DNA of 21,623 nucleotides, from IMG/VR virus record IMGVR_UViG_3300027608_000184, positions 1 to 21,623 of that record, one strand, 5' to 3'. The stretch's first letter is position 1; each line of letters opens with the position of its first letter. Position numbers and translations under genes: made by a program. Under the pieces are notes generated by a model, which was given only the letters and a program-made list of their open reading frames with translations, searched no databases and was not told where the DNA came from. Shown here piece by piece: positions 6,668 through 12,826 of this stretch. The stretch is from a virus.

Positions 6668-6786
6668 GCGACAAAAAAGTAACAAACTTTAAAAAACGCA
6701 CCAAGCAAGGTGGTAAAGCAAAAACATCGTCAATGAATAAAACTCAGAAACGATCACATAAAGCGTATAGGGGTCAGGGCAAATAA
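6664..6786 (+). CDS. Small, very basic phage protein (40 aa)
   Basis: Forty residues, roughly a third Lys/Arg, ending in KTQKRSHKAYRGQGK, a C-terminal pattern I associate with a conserved tiny protein of marine T4-like phages. The charge suggests nucleic acid or ribosome binding, which is inference. It opens in the ATGA overlap of the zinc-ribbon gene and its stop abuts the next ATG, so it lies within an unbroken set of coupled genes. Confidence 0.65.
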   Translation: MSDKKVTNFKKRTKQGGKAKTSSMNKTQKRSHKAYRGQGK

Positions 6787-6963
6787 ATGAGCGGAAAAGG
6801 TAGTAATCCAAGACCATATAGTGTTCCTTTAGAAACATTTGGTAATAACTTTGATGCTATATTTCGTAAGAATAAAAAATCAGATAAAGAAAAATTTGAT
6901 GACGCTCTTATGAAAAACGAATACTATGACCAAGAAGAAATAAAGGAAAAAAATGACAGTTAG
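6787..6963 (+). CDS. Small conserved phage protein (58 aa)
   Basis: Starts directly after the preceding stop (TAAATG), with purine-rich AGGGG and AGGG upstream. The 58 residues begin MSGKGSNPRPYSVP and continue with FGNNFDAIF, a layout repeated in many phage genomes (GKGS..RP followed by F..NFD.IF). The C-terminal half is charged. Function unknown. It overlaps the DUF4214 gene by 11 bases in another frame. Confidence 0.68.
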   Translation: MSGKGSNPRPYSVPLETFGNNFDAIFRKNKKSDKEKFDDALMKNEYYDQEEIKEKNDS

Positions 6964-7654
6964 TACAAAATTTACATACAAAGATATGCCAACAACGGGC
7001 CTAACAGGGTTAGGCGGTGACGGTGGCGGTAGTGGATGGTCTGGAGACAGTGATATTGATTTGTTGATTGAGGCAACAGGCACATCAGCAAAGCATGAAG
7101 CATTGGAATTAAATGTTAACCTTGCAGATTTAAACATTACTAAGGGACAGCATGAGACGTATGTTGTCACACATAAAAATATTGATGATGTTGTCTTAAC
7201 AATGAAAGATGTTGAACGTCTTGTATGTACAGATAAAGCATTAGCATTAGATGTTAATGGCGAAGCAGGTGAAGTATATTCTTTGTTAGCAGCTGGCTTA
7301 GGGCAAGCTGACGTAACTCCTGCATTGTTAGGTATTGGTCTTGCATTAAAAGATGCAGGCAAATCTGATGTAGAACTTGCACAAATGATACTTGACTCTG
7401 CTCTTTATAAACAAGATGCACTTGGTTCAAGCAACGAAACATTTGTTAAGCATGTATATAAAAACCTTACAGGCGAAACAATTTCATTAGCGGACCTTAC
7501 AGTATTTACAGGTTGGCTAGATCGTAACGAAGTAACACAGGCACAATTGCTTGAAACTGCTTCAAATCTAGAATCATTCAGAGATGCAGATCACATTAAT
7601 TTAGTTGGTGTAGTCGATACTGGTCTTGAATACATTCCATATAATTTGGTATAA
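6953..7654 (+). CDS. DUF4214 domain protein with Gly-rich N-terminal linker
   Basis: 233 residues. A glycine-rich stretch (about 17-31) leads into an acidic body. From about residue 86 the sequence has DUF4214 (PF13946) character: LALDVNGEAGEVYSLL (98-112), LAQMILDSALY (142-152), FVKHVYKNLTGE (164-175) and GWLDRNEVTQAQLL (187-200). DUF4214 occurs in large secreted, S-layer and adhesin proteins, usually as helical repeats. There is no signal peptide, so in a phage a virion protein is likely. AAGGAA before the ATG supports this start. The next late-type box begins within its last sense codon. Confidence 0.7.
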   Translation: MTVSTKFTYKDMPTTGLTGLGGDGGGSGWSGDSDIDLLIEATGTSAKHEALELNVNLADLNITKGQHETYVVTHKNIDDVVLTMKDVERLVCTDKALALDVNGEAGEVYSLLAAGLGQADVTPALLGIGLALKDAGKSDVELAQMILDSALYKQDALGSSNETFVKHVYKNLTGETISLADLTVFTGWLDRNEVTQAQLLETASNLESFRDADHINLVGVVDTGLEYIPYNLV

Positions 7655-7657
7655 ATA
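7650..7657 (+). promoter_or_regulatory. T4-type late promoter box TATAAATA
   Basis: Exact late-type octamer at the very end of the DUF4214 gene. Initiation about six bases downstream would fall near 7663, three bases before the tRNA. It would drive the tRNA, the lipoprotein and the peptidase as one late transcript. Confidence 0.6.
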
Positions 7658-7665
7658 ATTAATAC

Positions 7666-7739
7666 CGCGGATTAGTGAAATGGTATCACAAAGGACTCAT
7701 AATCCTTAGTTCCTAGTTCGACTCTGGGGTCCGCAACCA
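7666..7739 (+). tRNA. tRNA with CAU anticodon (Met; initiator-like C1-A72)
   Basis: A full 74-base cloverleaf can be drawn: acceptor CGCGGAU against GUCCGCA; U8 A9; D stem GUGA/UCAC; anticodon stem AAGGA/UCCUU with loop CUCAUAA (anticodon CAU); four-base variable loop; T stem CCUAG/CUGGG with loop UUCGACU; discriminator A and encoded CCA (7737-7739). In this register the end pair is C1-A72, unpaired, a hallmark of bacterial initiator tRNA. The D-stem pair U11-A24 and the A31-U39 pair are elongator-like, so identity is mixed. Elongator Met or lysidine-type Ile (CAU) remain possible. Confidence 0.9.
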
Positions 7740-7741
7740 TT

Positions 7742-8044
7742 ATGAAAAAAATTATATTATCACTGCTACTAGCTGTATCTACAATTGCTTGTAGTAAAGA
7801 AACAAACAAACCCGTTTTGTGTATGGAAGCAAAAGAGTTGTTTGATGCAATTTTTGAGGAATATCGTGAGACAATACTCATGGTATTTGACCAAGATTCA
7901 TTTCCAAATAAAATTGTTTTAACAGTTAATCCTGCAACAAAGACATGGTCATTAGTCGAATATAATACTGAGATAGCTTGTTTGCTAGGCTCAGGAAATA
8001 ATTATAAGATAATGGGTCGTGTACCAAGTAAAGATTACTTATGA
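7742..8044 (+). CDS. Small lipoprotein
   Basis: A 100-residue protein with a lipoprotein signal: basic MKK, hydrophobic IILSLLLAVSTIA, then Cys17 in a near-lipobox STIAC followed by Ser. The mature part has three more cysteines (27, 79 or nearby) and no recognised domain. It should be exported and lipid-anchored. Start is two bases after the tRNA CCA end; the only purine-rich stretch upstream is GGGG inside the tRNA T arm, so initiation is unusual. It overlaps the peptidase start (ATGA), so the two envelope proteins are coupled. A phage lipoprotein can act in exclusion, lysis or envelope remodelling; none can be chosen here. Confidence 0.75.
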   Translation: MKKIILSLLLAVSTIACSKETNKPVLCMEAKELFDAIFEEYRETILMVFDQDSFPNKIVLTVNPATKTWSLVEYNTEIACLLGSGNNYKIMGRVPSKDYL

Positions 8045-8781
8045 AGTCTATACTATTATTGGCATTACTTATAACGGGTAATGCCTTTTCTATGACAGTA
8101 ACTGCTCATTCGTGGCTTGTAGCTGACGGCAATGGCAAAATAATTCAGAGTGAACGTGTTGAAGAATCTCGTTCAATAGCCAGTATCACAAAACTTATGA
8201 CTGCAATGGTTGTAATTGATGCTGGACAAAATCCAAAAGAAAAGATTGGAAAATTTACAAGGGAACAACATATACAGTTAGCTCTTGTTAAATCTAGTAA
8301 TGAATCTGCTATTTTATTGTGTGACAAATATCCAGGTGGTAAACCAAAGTGTATCCGGGATATGAATGAAAAGGCAGTTGCTCTTAATATGCCTAATACT
8401 AGATTTGTTGAGGCTTCTGGATTGAGTCCAATGAATATTAGTACTGCTAAAGATTTATTAGAATTGACCTTAGCTTCAAGCTACTATCCCGAAATTGTTG
8501 AAGCAAGTAAAACCTCACAAGTAAAAATTCAGATTAAAAAGAAATGGTTCTTCTTTAATAATACTAATCCCATTATTGGAAAGAGACACAATTTTATTGT
8601 AAGTAAAACTGGAACAACAACTGCTGCCGGTGGTTGCATCGTTATGATGATTGATACCGATATCGGCAGACGTGTCGTTGTTGTTCTTGGAAGTAAAAAC
8701 GGTAAGACCAGAATTCCCGAAGCGGAATTTATCGCACTTCGGAAATACCAATTAGAGAACGATAGGAATCCAGAGCCATAA
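8041..8781 (+). CDS. Secreted DD-peptidase, S11 family (DacA-like)
   Basis: 246 residues with a signal peptide (MKSILLLALLITGNAFS). The three active-site motifs of penicillin-binding S11 enzymes are in order: SITK (48-51, nucleophile Ser48), SSN (85-87) and KTGTT (189-193). EASGLSP (124-130) is also typical. The enzyme should remove the terminal D-Ala of peptidoglycan pentapeptides in the periplasm. It is short compared with PBP5 (about 400 aa): the C-terminal beta domain and membrane anchor are absent. It is coupled to the lipoprotein gene. A phage copy suggests envelope remodelling or protection late in infection. Its last 30 bases overlap a convergent gene. Confidence 0.9.
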   Translation: MKSILLLALLITGNAFSMTVTAHSWLVADGNGKIIQSERVEESRSIASITKLMTAMVVIDAGQNPKEKIGKFTREQHIQLALVKSSNESAILLCDKYPGGKPKCIRDMNEKAVALNMPNTRFVEASGLSPMNISTAKDLLELTLASSYYPEIVEASKTSQVKIQIKKKWFFFNNTNPIIGKRHNFIVSKTGTTTAAGGCIVMMIDTDIGRRVVVVLGSKNGKTRIPEAEFIALRKYQLENDRNPEP

Positions 8782-9300
8782 TCCTTGGCTCATTAGTAGT
8801 GCAGCAAATGCACCTACTACAATACTTGCAGTATATAATGCAGGGGCGACAGCTAAGATACTAGCTGATAATAACACAATAGCAATTTGAAATGCTGAAC
8901 CGGCAAATGTCATCCAAGGCCCAGACTTTCGAATTTCATCTCGCTCTGCTTCGAGTGCTTTTGCTTTAGCAAATAATTCTTTTTTGCCTTCACCTGTTGC
9001 AGGCTCAGATTCATATCTATTAATTTTAGCAGTTAACTTATCTGCCTTCTCAAATTGTTTTCTTTCAATTGCATCATCTCTAGCCATTTCAGCAAGAGTT
9101 TGTTTAATAGATTTTGCTTGAAAGAATGCCCAAGTATCATTTGCTTTGATTGTATTGTTTAATACTTTAGAACTATTGCCTGATGCAATATAGGTATTAA
9201 TAGCTAAAAGAGCAGCAAGTACAGTAATTAACCAACCGGCTTTGTCTTTAATTAGTGCTTCTCTTTCGCTTCTGCTAAGAGGTTTCTTTTCTTCTGTCAT
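8752..9300 (-). CDS. DUF4337 membrane protein
   Basis: 182 residues from the chosen ATG; AAGGA a few bases upstream favours it over an in-frame start 24 bases earlier. There is one membrane segment near the N terminus (WLITVLAALLAINTYIA) and a hydrophobic pair at the C terminus (FAGSAFQIAIVLLSASILA and VGAFAALLMSQGLWLWIP), separated by a charged coiled-coil-like middle. SKVLNNTIKANDTWAFFQAK is characteristic of DUF4337 (PF14235). Function unknown. It is the last gene of the minus-strand block, and its 3' end overlaps the peptidase gene on the other strand by 30 bases. Confidence 0.78.
   Translation of the reverse strand: MTEEKKPLSRSEREALIKDKAGWLITVLAALLAINTYIASGNSSKVLNNTIKANDTWAFFQAKSIKQTLAEMARDDAIERKQFEKADKLTAKINRYESEPATGEGKKELFAKAKALEAERDEIRKSGPWMTFAGSAFQIAIVLLSASILAVAPALYTASIVVGAFAALLMSQGLWLWIPIVL
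8773..8791. terminator. Weak symmetric hairpin at convergent gene ends
   Basis: GAGCCA (8773-8778) and TGGCTC (8786-8791) form a 6-bp stem with a 7-base loop over the stop codon of the peptidase gene. It is placed where two transcripts collide and could act in both directions, but neither side has a proper U-tract, and the minus-strand side is inside DUF4337 coding sequence. Confidence 0.3.
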
Positions 9301-9310
9301 ATTACATCCT

Positions 9311-9427
9311 TTATTTTTTAGCAATCATTGCTTGTATTTTTTCTTGCATCATTTTAGCCCAAAATGGTTGTGGAAAATTCCAACCTATAAATGCACCTAC
9401 TGCTATCCAAAGTAAAATATCTAACAT
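9311..9427 (-). CDS. 38-residue membrane peptide
   Basis: A frame too short for most gene finders but with AAAGGAG 7 bases before its ATG. The peptide begins MLDILLWIAVGAFIGWNFPQ, a single hydrophobic helix ending in an aromatic/proline turn, then a charged amphipathic tail. Similar tiny proteins (GAFIGWN-P-P) are familiar from marine T4-like phages. It is followed 10 bases later by the DUF4337 start. Function unknown. Confidence 0.65.
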   Translation of the reverse strand: MLDILLWIAVGAFIGWNFPQPFWAKMMQEKIQAMIAKK

Positions 9428-9450
9428 AATTTTCTCCTTTTTTGTATTTA

Positions 9451-9603
9451 TTATCCTGATAAAAATCTACCTATTAACCCATTAACAATTCTATCTGACA
9501 AATCGTCTGGTAAGAATTTTAAAAATCCTAAAAAATATAGTGCAACACTTCCATAAACAAAAATTTTCAAACACATGTCAAAAGTCTTTTGATATTCGTT
9601 CAT
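9451..9603 (-). CDS. 50-residue hydrophobic protein
   Basis: Starts in an ATGA overlap with the stop of the upstream gene. It has a hydrophobic stretch at about residues 12-31 (LKIFVYGSVALYFLGFLKFL) and a polar C-terminal half. Probably a small membrane protein. No family recognised; coupling with its neighbour is the main support. Confidence 0.6.
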   Translation of the reverse strand: MNEYQKTFDMCLKIFVYGSVALYFLGFLKFLPDDLSDRIVNGLIGRFLSG

Positions 9604-10097
9604 CTTCCGCACCTATTACCTGTTTGGCAAAACTGCATTAGTTCATATCCACCTATAAACAATACAAATAAAACAAATGCAGCTCCACCAATTACCATGG
9701 CCCATTCGTTTAATTCTTCTTCTTTTTGTTTACGTTTACGCTCTTGGTCGTTGAACATTCTTATATCATTAGCATCGTTTGCATCCATTTCTGCTTGACG
9801 GGCTTTGATCTTATTCCATACGTCAATCTTGCCTGTTTGCATAAACAACATTTTAAGTTCTTCTTCAAATGCTCTGGCCTGTTCTAATGCCATTTCAATC
9901 TGAAGTGCGGTTCCCATGTTGGAACCTTTCTTAGATTTTTTAGCCTCCATTAATGCTTTAGTAGCAGTACTCTTAGCATCAAACATCTTGCCAATCATAG
10001 GAGCAAGTGAACCTAAGTCATTGGCTACTTTACTAGCCTTTTTAACCATGCTTATTGCAGACTGTATACCTGCAAGTGCCGTTATTGGATCTATCAT
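9600..10097 (-). CDS. Conserved phage protein with C-terminal membrane segment (165 aa)
   Basis: MIDPITALAGIQSAISMVKK and the following KASKVANDLGSLAPMIGKMFD are typical of a protein found in many marine T4-like phages. The middle (about 68-128) is charged helix: EMALEQARAFEEELKMLFMQTG and then a basic Lys/Arg/Glu-rich part. A single hydrophobic segment, MVIGGAAFVLFVLFIGGYEL, lies near the C terminus. It could be a membrane-anchored coiled-coil protein. It overlaps its neighbours by ATGA on both sides. Function unknown; a virion or envelope role is inference from the block it sits in. Confidence 0.75.
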   Translation of the reverse strand: MIDPITALAGIQSAISMVKKASKVANDLGSLAPMIGKMFDAKSTATKALMEAKKSKKGSNMGTALQIEMALEQARAFEEELKMLFMQTGKIDVWNKIKARQAEMDANDANDIRMFNDQERKRKQKEEELNEWAMVIGGAAFVLFVLFIGGYELMQFCQTGNRCGR

Positions 10098-10240
10098 TTT
10101 TGTTTACCTTTTTTTTCTTCTTTTTCTTTTCTCCACTCAAGGCAAATCACTTTTCTATTATAGACATCTCCACCCCATGTCCATCGTATACATTCTGGTT
10201 TTTGAATGTACATATACATAGCAAGGGCAGTAGCAAACAT
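10094..10240 (-). CDS. 48-residue hypothetical protein
   Basis: Its ATG overlaps the TAA of the gene upstream by one base and its stop overlaps the next ATG, so it fills the gap exactly. The peptide has a short hydrophobic start (MFATALAMYMYI), two cysteines, a WTWGGDVYNRKVICLEW core and a lysine/glutamate tail. The fixed overlaps and the tryptophan-rich core argue for a real gene. No known function. Confidence 0.62.
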   Translation of the reverse strand: MFATALAMYMYIQKPECIRWTWGGDVYNRKVICLEWRKEKEEKKGKQK

Positions 10241-10827
10241 TATTTATTCGCCAATGGATTATCAATAGCTTTTTGAATTTTATTATCAACTTCCTTCTTC
10301 AACACTTCAACTTCTCTGCTAATCTCTCTACGAGCATCTGCCATTTCTTTACGTATAGCATTTACTTCGCCTCTAGCCTTATCCAAATCTTCTCTCACAT
10401 CTTTGCGAGCCTGGCGCATTTCTTGCTCCGTCTCTCTTTGTGCTAATTTAACACTGCGCTCTACCTGTTCTGTAACTGATTCATTACGACGAATATCGTT
10501 CTTTAAATCAGTCTTAATATCGCGAGTATAGTCTGCGCCCTTTTGGCTATTCTCTTCGATTACTGCTAAACGTTTATCAAATTCTGATAGATCAGGCGCA
10601 GCATAACTTGCGATCTTCTTTTTCATATTAATGTAATCTTGGTAGAATTCAAATGTGCCGTACAATCCACCTAACGCAGATGATACGATACCTGCGGCAA
10701 TCATTAACTTCGCAGGGGTAAATTCATATCCCCCGATACTAATAACAGTATCTTTGCTTGCGTATTTTTTAGCTGCCGCTTCTAATTCGTCAACTTTTGC
10801 GTTTAAGTTCTTACCTTCTTCTGCCAT
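10240..10827 (-). CDS. Membrane-anchored coiled-coil protein (195 aa)
   Basis: The ATG at 10827 has AGGAG 9 bases upstream, so I prefer it to an earlier in-frame ATG at 10893. The protein starts with a charged helix, has one hydrophobic segment (LMIAAGIVSSALGGLYGTF, about 41-59) and then about 130 residues of highly charged heptad-like helix rich in Arg, Glu and Lys. This is the architecture of a long coiled-coil stalk. Its start overlaps the preceding small gene by 17 bases. Similar proteins occur in marine T4-like phages near structural genes; function not established. Confidence 0.75.
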   Translation of the reverse strand: MAEEGKNLNAKVDELEAAAKKYASKDTVISIGGYEFTPAKLMIAAGIVSSALGGLYGTFEFYQDYINMKKKIASYAAPDLSEFDKRLAVIEENSQKGADYTRDIKTDLKNDIRRNESVTEQVERSVKLAQRETEQEMRQARKDVREDLDKARGEVNAIRKEMADARREISREVEVLKKEVDNKIQKAIDNPLANK

Positions 10828-10990
10828 TTTTGTCTCCTGCTTTTGTTTGGCTAGATACCATTCGTACCCATTCTTTTTTGGCTTCAAGATCATCTATAGC
10901 ATTTTGTACTTTTTTACTGTTTTTGTTTATAATACTTGTTGCTGATAATCCTAGCCCAATTCCTATAATCATGTGAGCAATATACCACAT
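10811..10990 (-). CDS. 59-residue single-span membrane protein
   Basis: A frame starting 9 bases after the stop of the large secreted-protein gene and ending inside the next gene. MWYIAHMIIGIGLGLSATSI is a likely membrane helix; the rest is basic and polar, including VQNAIDDLEAKKEW. The start has GGAA about 7 bases upstream. The gap would otherwise be empty in a fully packed block. Family not recognised. Confidence 0.6.
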   Translation of the reverse strand: MWYIAHMIIGIGLGLSATSIINKNSKKVQNAIDDLEAKKEWVRMVSSQTKAGDKNGRRR

Positions 10991-10999
10991 ATTATTCCA

Positions 11000-12826
11000 C
11001 TACTTATATTGTTGATCAACCATTTGTTGATGTAATCTATCAGAACTCATTTGTCTTAATGCTCTAACATTATCTACGGTCTTTTGATTTTTATAAATTT
11101 CTTTTGGTGCATAGAATGCAACATCCGGTATCATAAAGAAATATTGTGAGTAATTTGCAGGTTGTTTTGCAATTGATTCTATTGTTATATTGCCTGCCAA
11201 CTCGTTGTTATCTACATTCTTTTTAACACTATCATTTTGCTGAGAGTTATCATTCATTTGAGGCATGAACGGTTTAGATTCCATTGCAGAATCTACTGCA
11301 TTTTTATGCCCAAATTTTATTCCCTCAAGCATAGGTATTTCAACTTGCGGTTGAGATAAAGCCCTTGTGGGTGCAACTAAACTATATGATACTTGAGGCG
11401 TGACCATTGCCACAGTAACTTCCTGCCTTGTAGTATTTTGATAACTACTTTGTTGAGTAGTTGTTCCTGTAAAGTTTAATGTATTTGATTGTGAACTAAC
11501 ACTGCTATTAATTGATTGTTGTATTCTTGCAGCATTAGATGCATTACTTGATTGCTGATTACCTTGTAACGACACCATTGAACTTTGTGTTTGTGTAAAT
11601 GATGATTGTGTTCCTGCCGTTTGTGCAGTAGCAGTTGATCCGCCAGCAGTGCTCATACTTTGAGATTGCATATCACCTGCAATTTTTTCAGCTTGTTGCT
11701 TTGCTGTTTCTCCTGCAGAAAATGCTTGAGCATCAGCCGATTGTACTACAGATTTTTCCAATGCAGATGTTTTATCCTGATTAGAACTAATCATATTAAG
11801 AACTGAAGATAAAGATACCGGAGAACTTTTTCCACCGCCTCCAGAATCTGCTACCTCACCTGCTCTAGGTTGCTGATTATTTGCAGCCGGTTGCGATGCA
11901 GCTTGTTGCGGTGCTGGGCCAGCAGCAGGTGCACCGGGTTGTATAGGCCCTGGTTGCGTTGGAGAAGTAGAGCTATCCGGTAAAGGCTGACTTCCAGGTA
12001 ATGGGGTACTACCTGGTGGAGGTGCAATTCCAGTTGTTGTAATTGTGACATTATCAACTGTAGTTTGAACTCCTGTTGGTGTTGGTTCTGCAACTATTGT
12101 AGTCGGTAGTGGTTGTGGGGTCAATTTAGCAAGTGCTTCAAAATAACCAGAACAAGTTGGACTACTTAATACATTAGTCGCACATGGGTCTACAGAATAT
12201 TTTAAACTAAAACTTACATTATAAATTTCAGGACCATATGGACCCGCCCAAAAGTTATTGTCTCTTCCGACAAAACCATATTGAACACTTCCTAAATCTT
12301 TAGATGCGAAAGGACTATTAAATGTTTCGGAATAGTTAAATGTTGTCCAGTTAAATCTAGAATTTAAATCATAGTTTTTATTGAATACTGTAGAACCGTT
12401 TGCACCATATAAACTGACATAAGCAGTAAGATAGTCCATTCTTCCATCATCCCACCCATTTCCGTTCTTAGCAGTAAATCCAAAATTATATCCGTTTACT
12501 GAAAGTCCAGTTCCTGTGTTTGGTAGAATATTTGCAATTGTTTGCAGCTGATACAAATTGGTCATACCATAAGAAAAGTTAATGCTATCTCCCGGACGAA
12601 CAATTGGATTTGGCCCACAATAACCTGGATCGCCCCAACCCCAACAAGTGAGATTGTTCTGATAGACGCCATTTACCCAAGGTGTAGGTCCACCTTGAGG
12701 AGTTGTTTGGACAATATTTCCTGTGGTATAGACTTGACCTGGCTCTGGTGTTTGCGCTTTACTTGAAAGCAGCGTGAACAAGAACGCCAAGCAAAGAGCC
12801 GAAGCCAATGTTTTTAGCAGTTTCAT
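11000..12826 (-). CDS. Secreted Gln/Ser/Pro-rich protein (608 aa)
   Basis: The chosen ATG gives a clean signal peptide (MKLLKTLASALCLAFLFTLLSSKAQ); the frame extends 105 bases further upstream without one. The N-terminal region, about residues 30-240, looks like a folded beta domain with repeated WGWGDPGYCGP, YGANGSTVF and FVGRDNNFW type segments. It is followed by a Pro/Gln/Ser/Thr-rich low-complexity region (about 245-480) and a less biased C terminus. The layout suggests an exported, possibly surface or virion-associated protein. Its first 68 bases overlap the previous gene in another frame. Related proteins are known from marine phages, without function. Confidence 0.78.
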   Translation of the reverse strand: MKLLKTLASALCLAFLFTLLSSKAQTPEPGQVYTTGNIVQTTPQGGPTPWVNGVYQNNLTCWGWGDPGYCGPNPIVRPGDSINFSYGMTNLYQLQTIANILPNTGTGLSVNGYNFGFTAKNGNGWDDGRMDYLTAYVSLYGANGSTVFNKNYDLNSRFNWTTFNYSETFNSPFASKDLGSVQYGFVGRDNNFWAGPYGPEIYNVSFSLKYSVDPCATNVLSSPTCSGYFEALAKLTPQPLPTTIVAEPTPTGVQTTVDNVTITTTGIAPPPGSTPLPGSQPLPDSSTSPTQPGPIQPGAPAAGPAPQQAASQPAANNQQPRAGEVADSGGGGKSSPVSLSSVLNMISSNQDKTSALEKSVVQSADAQAFSAGETAKQQAEKIAGDMQSQSMSTAGGSTATAQTAGTQSSFTQTQSSMVSLQGNQQSSNASNAARIQQSINSSVSSQSNTLNFTGTTTQQSSYQNTTRQEVTVAMVTPQVSYSLVAPTRALSQPQVEIPMLEGIKFGHKNAVDSAMESKPFMPQMNDNSQQNDSVKKNVDNNELAGNITIESIAKQPANYSQYFFMIPDVAFYAPKEIYKNQKTVDNVRALRQMSSDRLHQQMVDQQYK

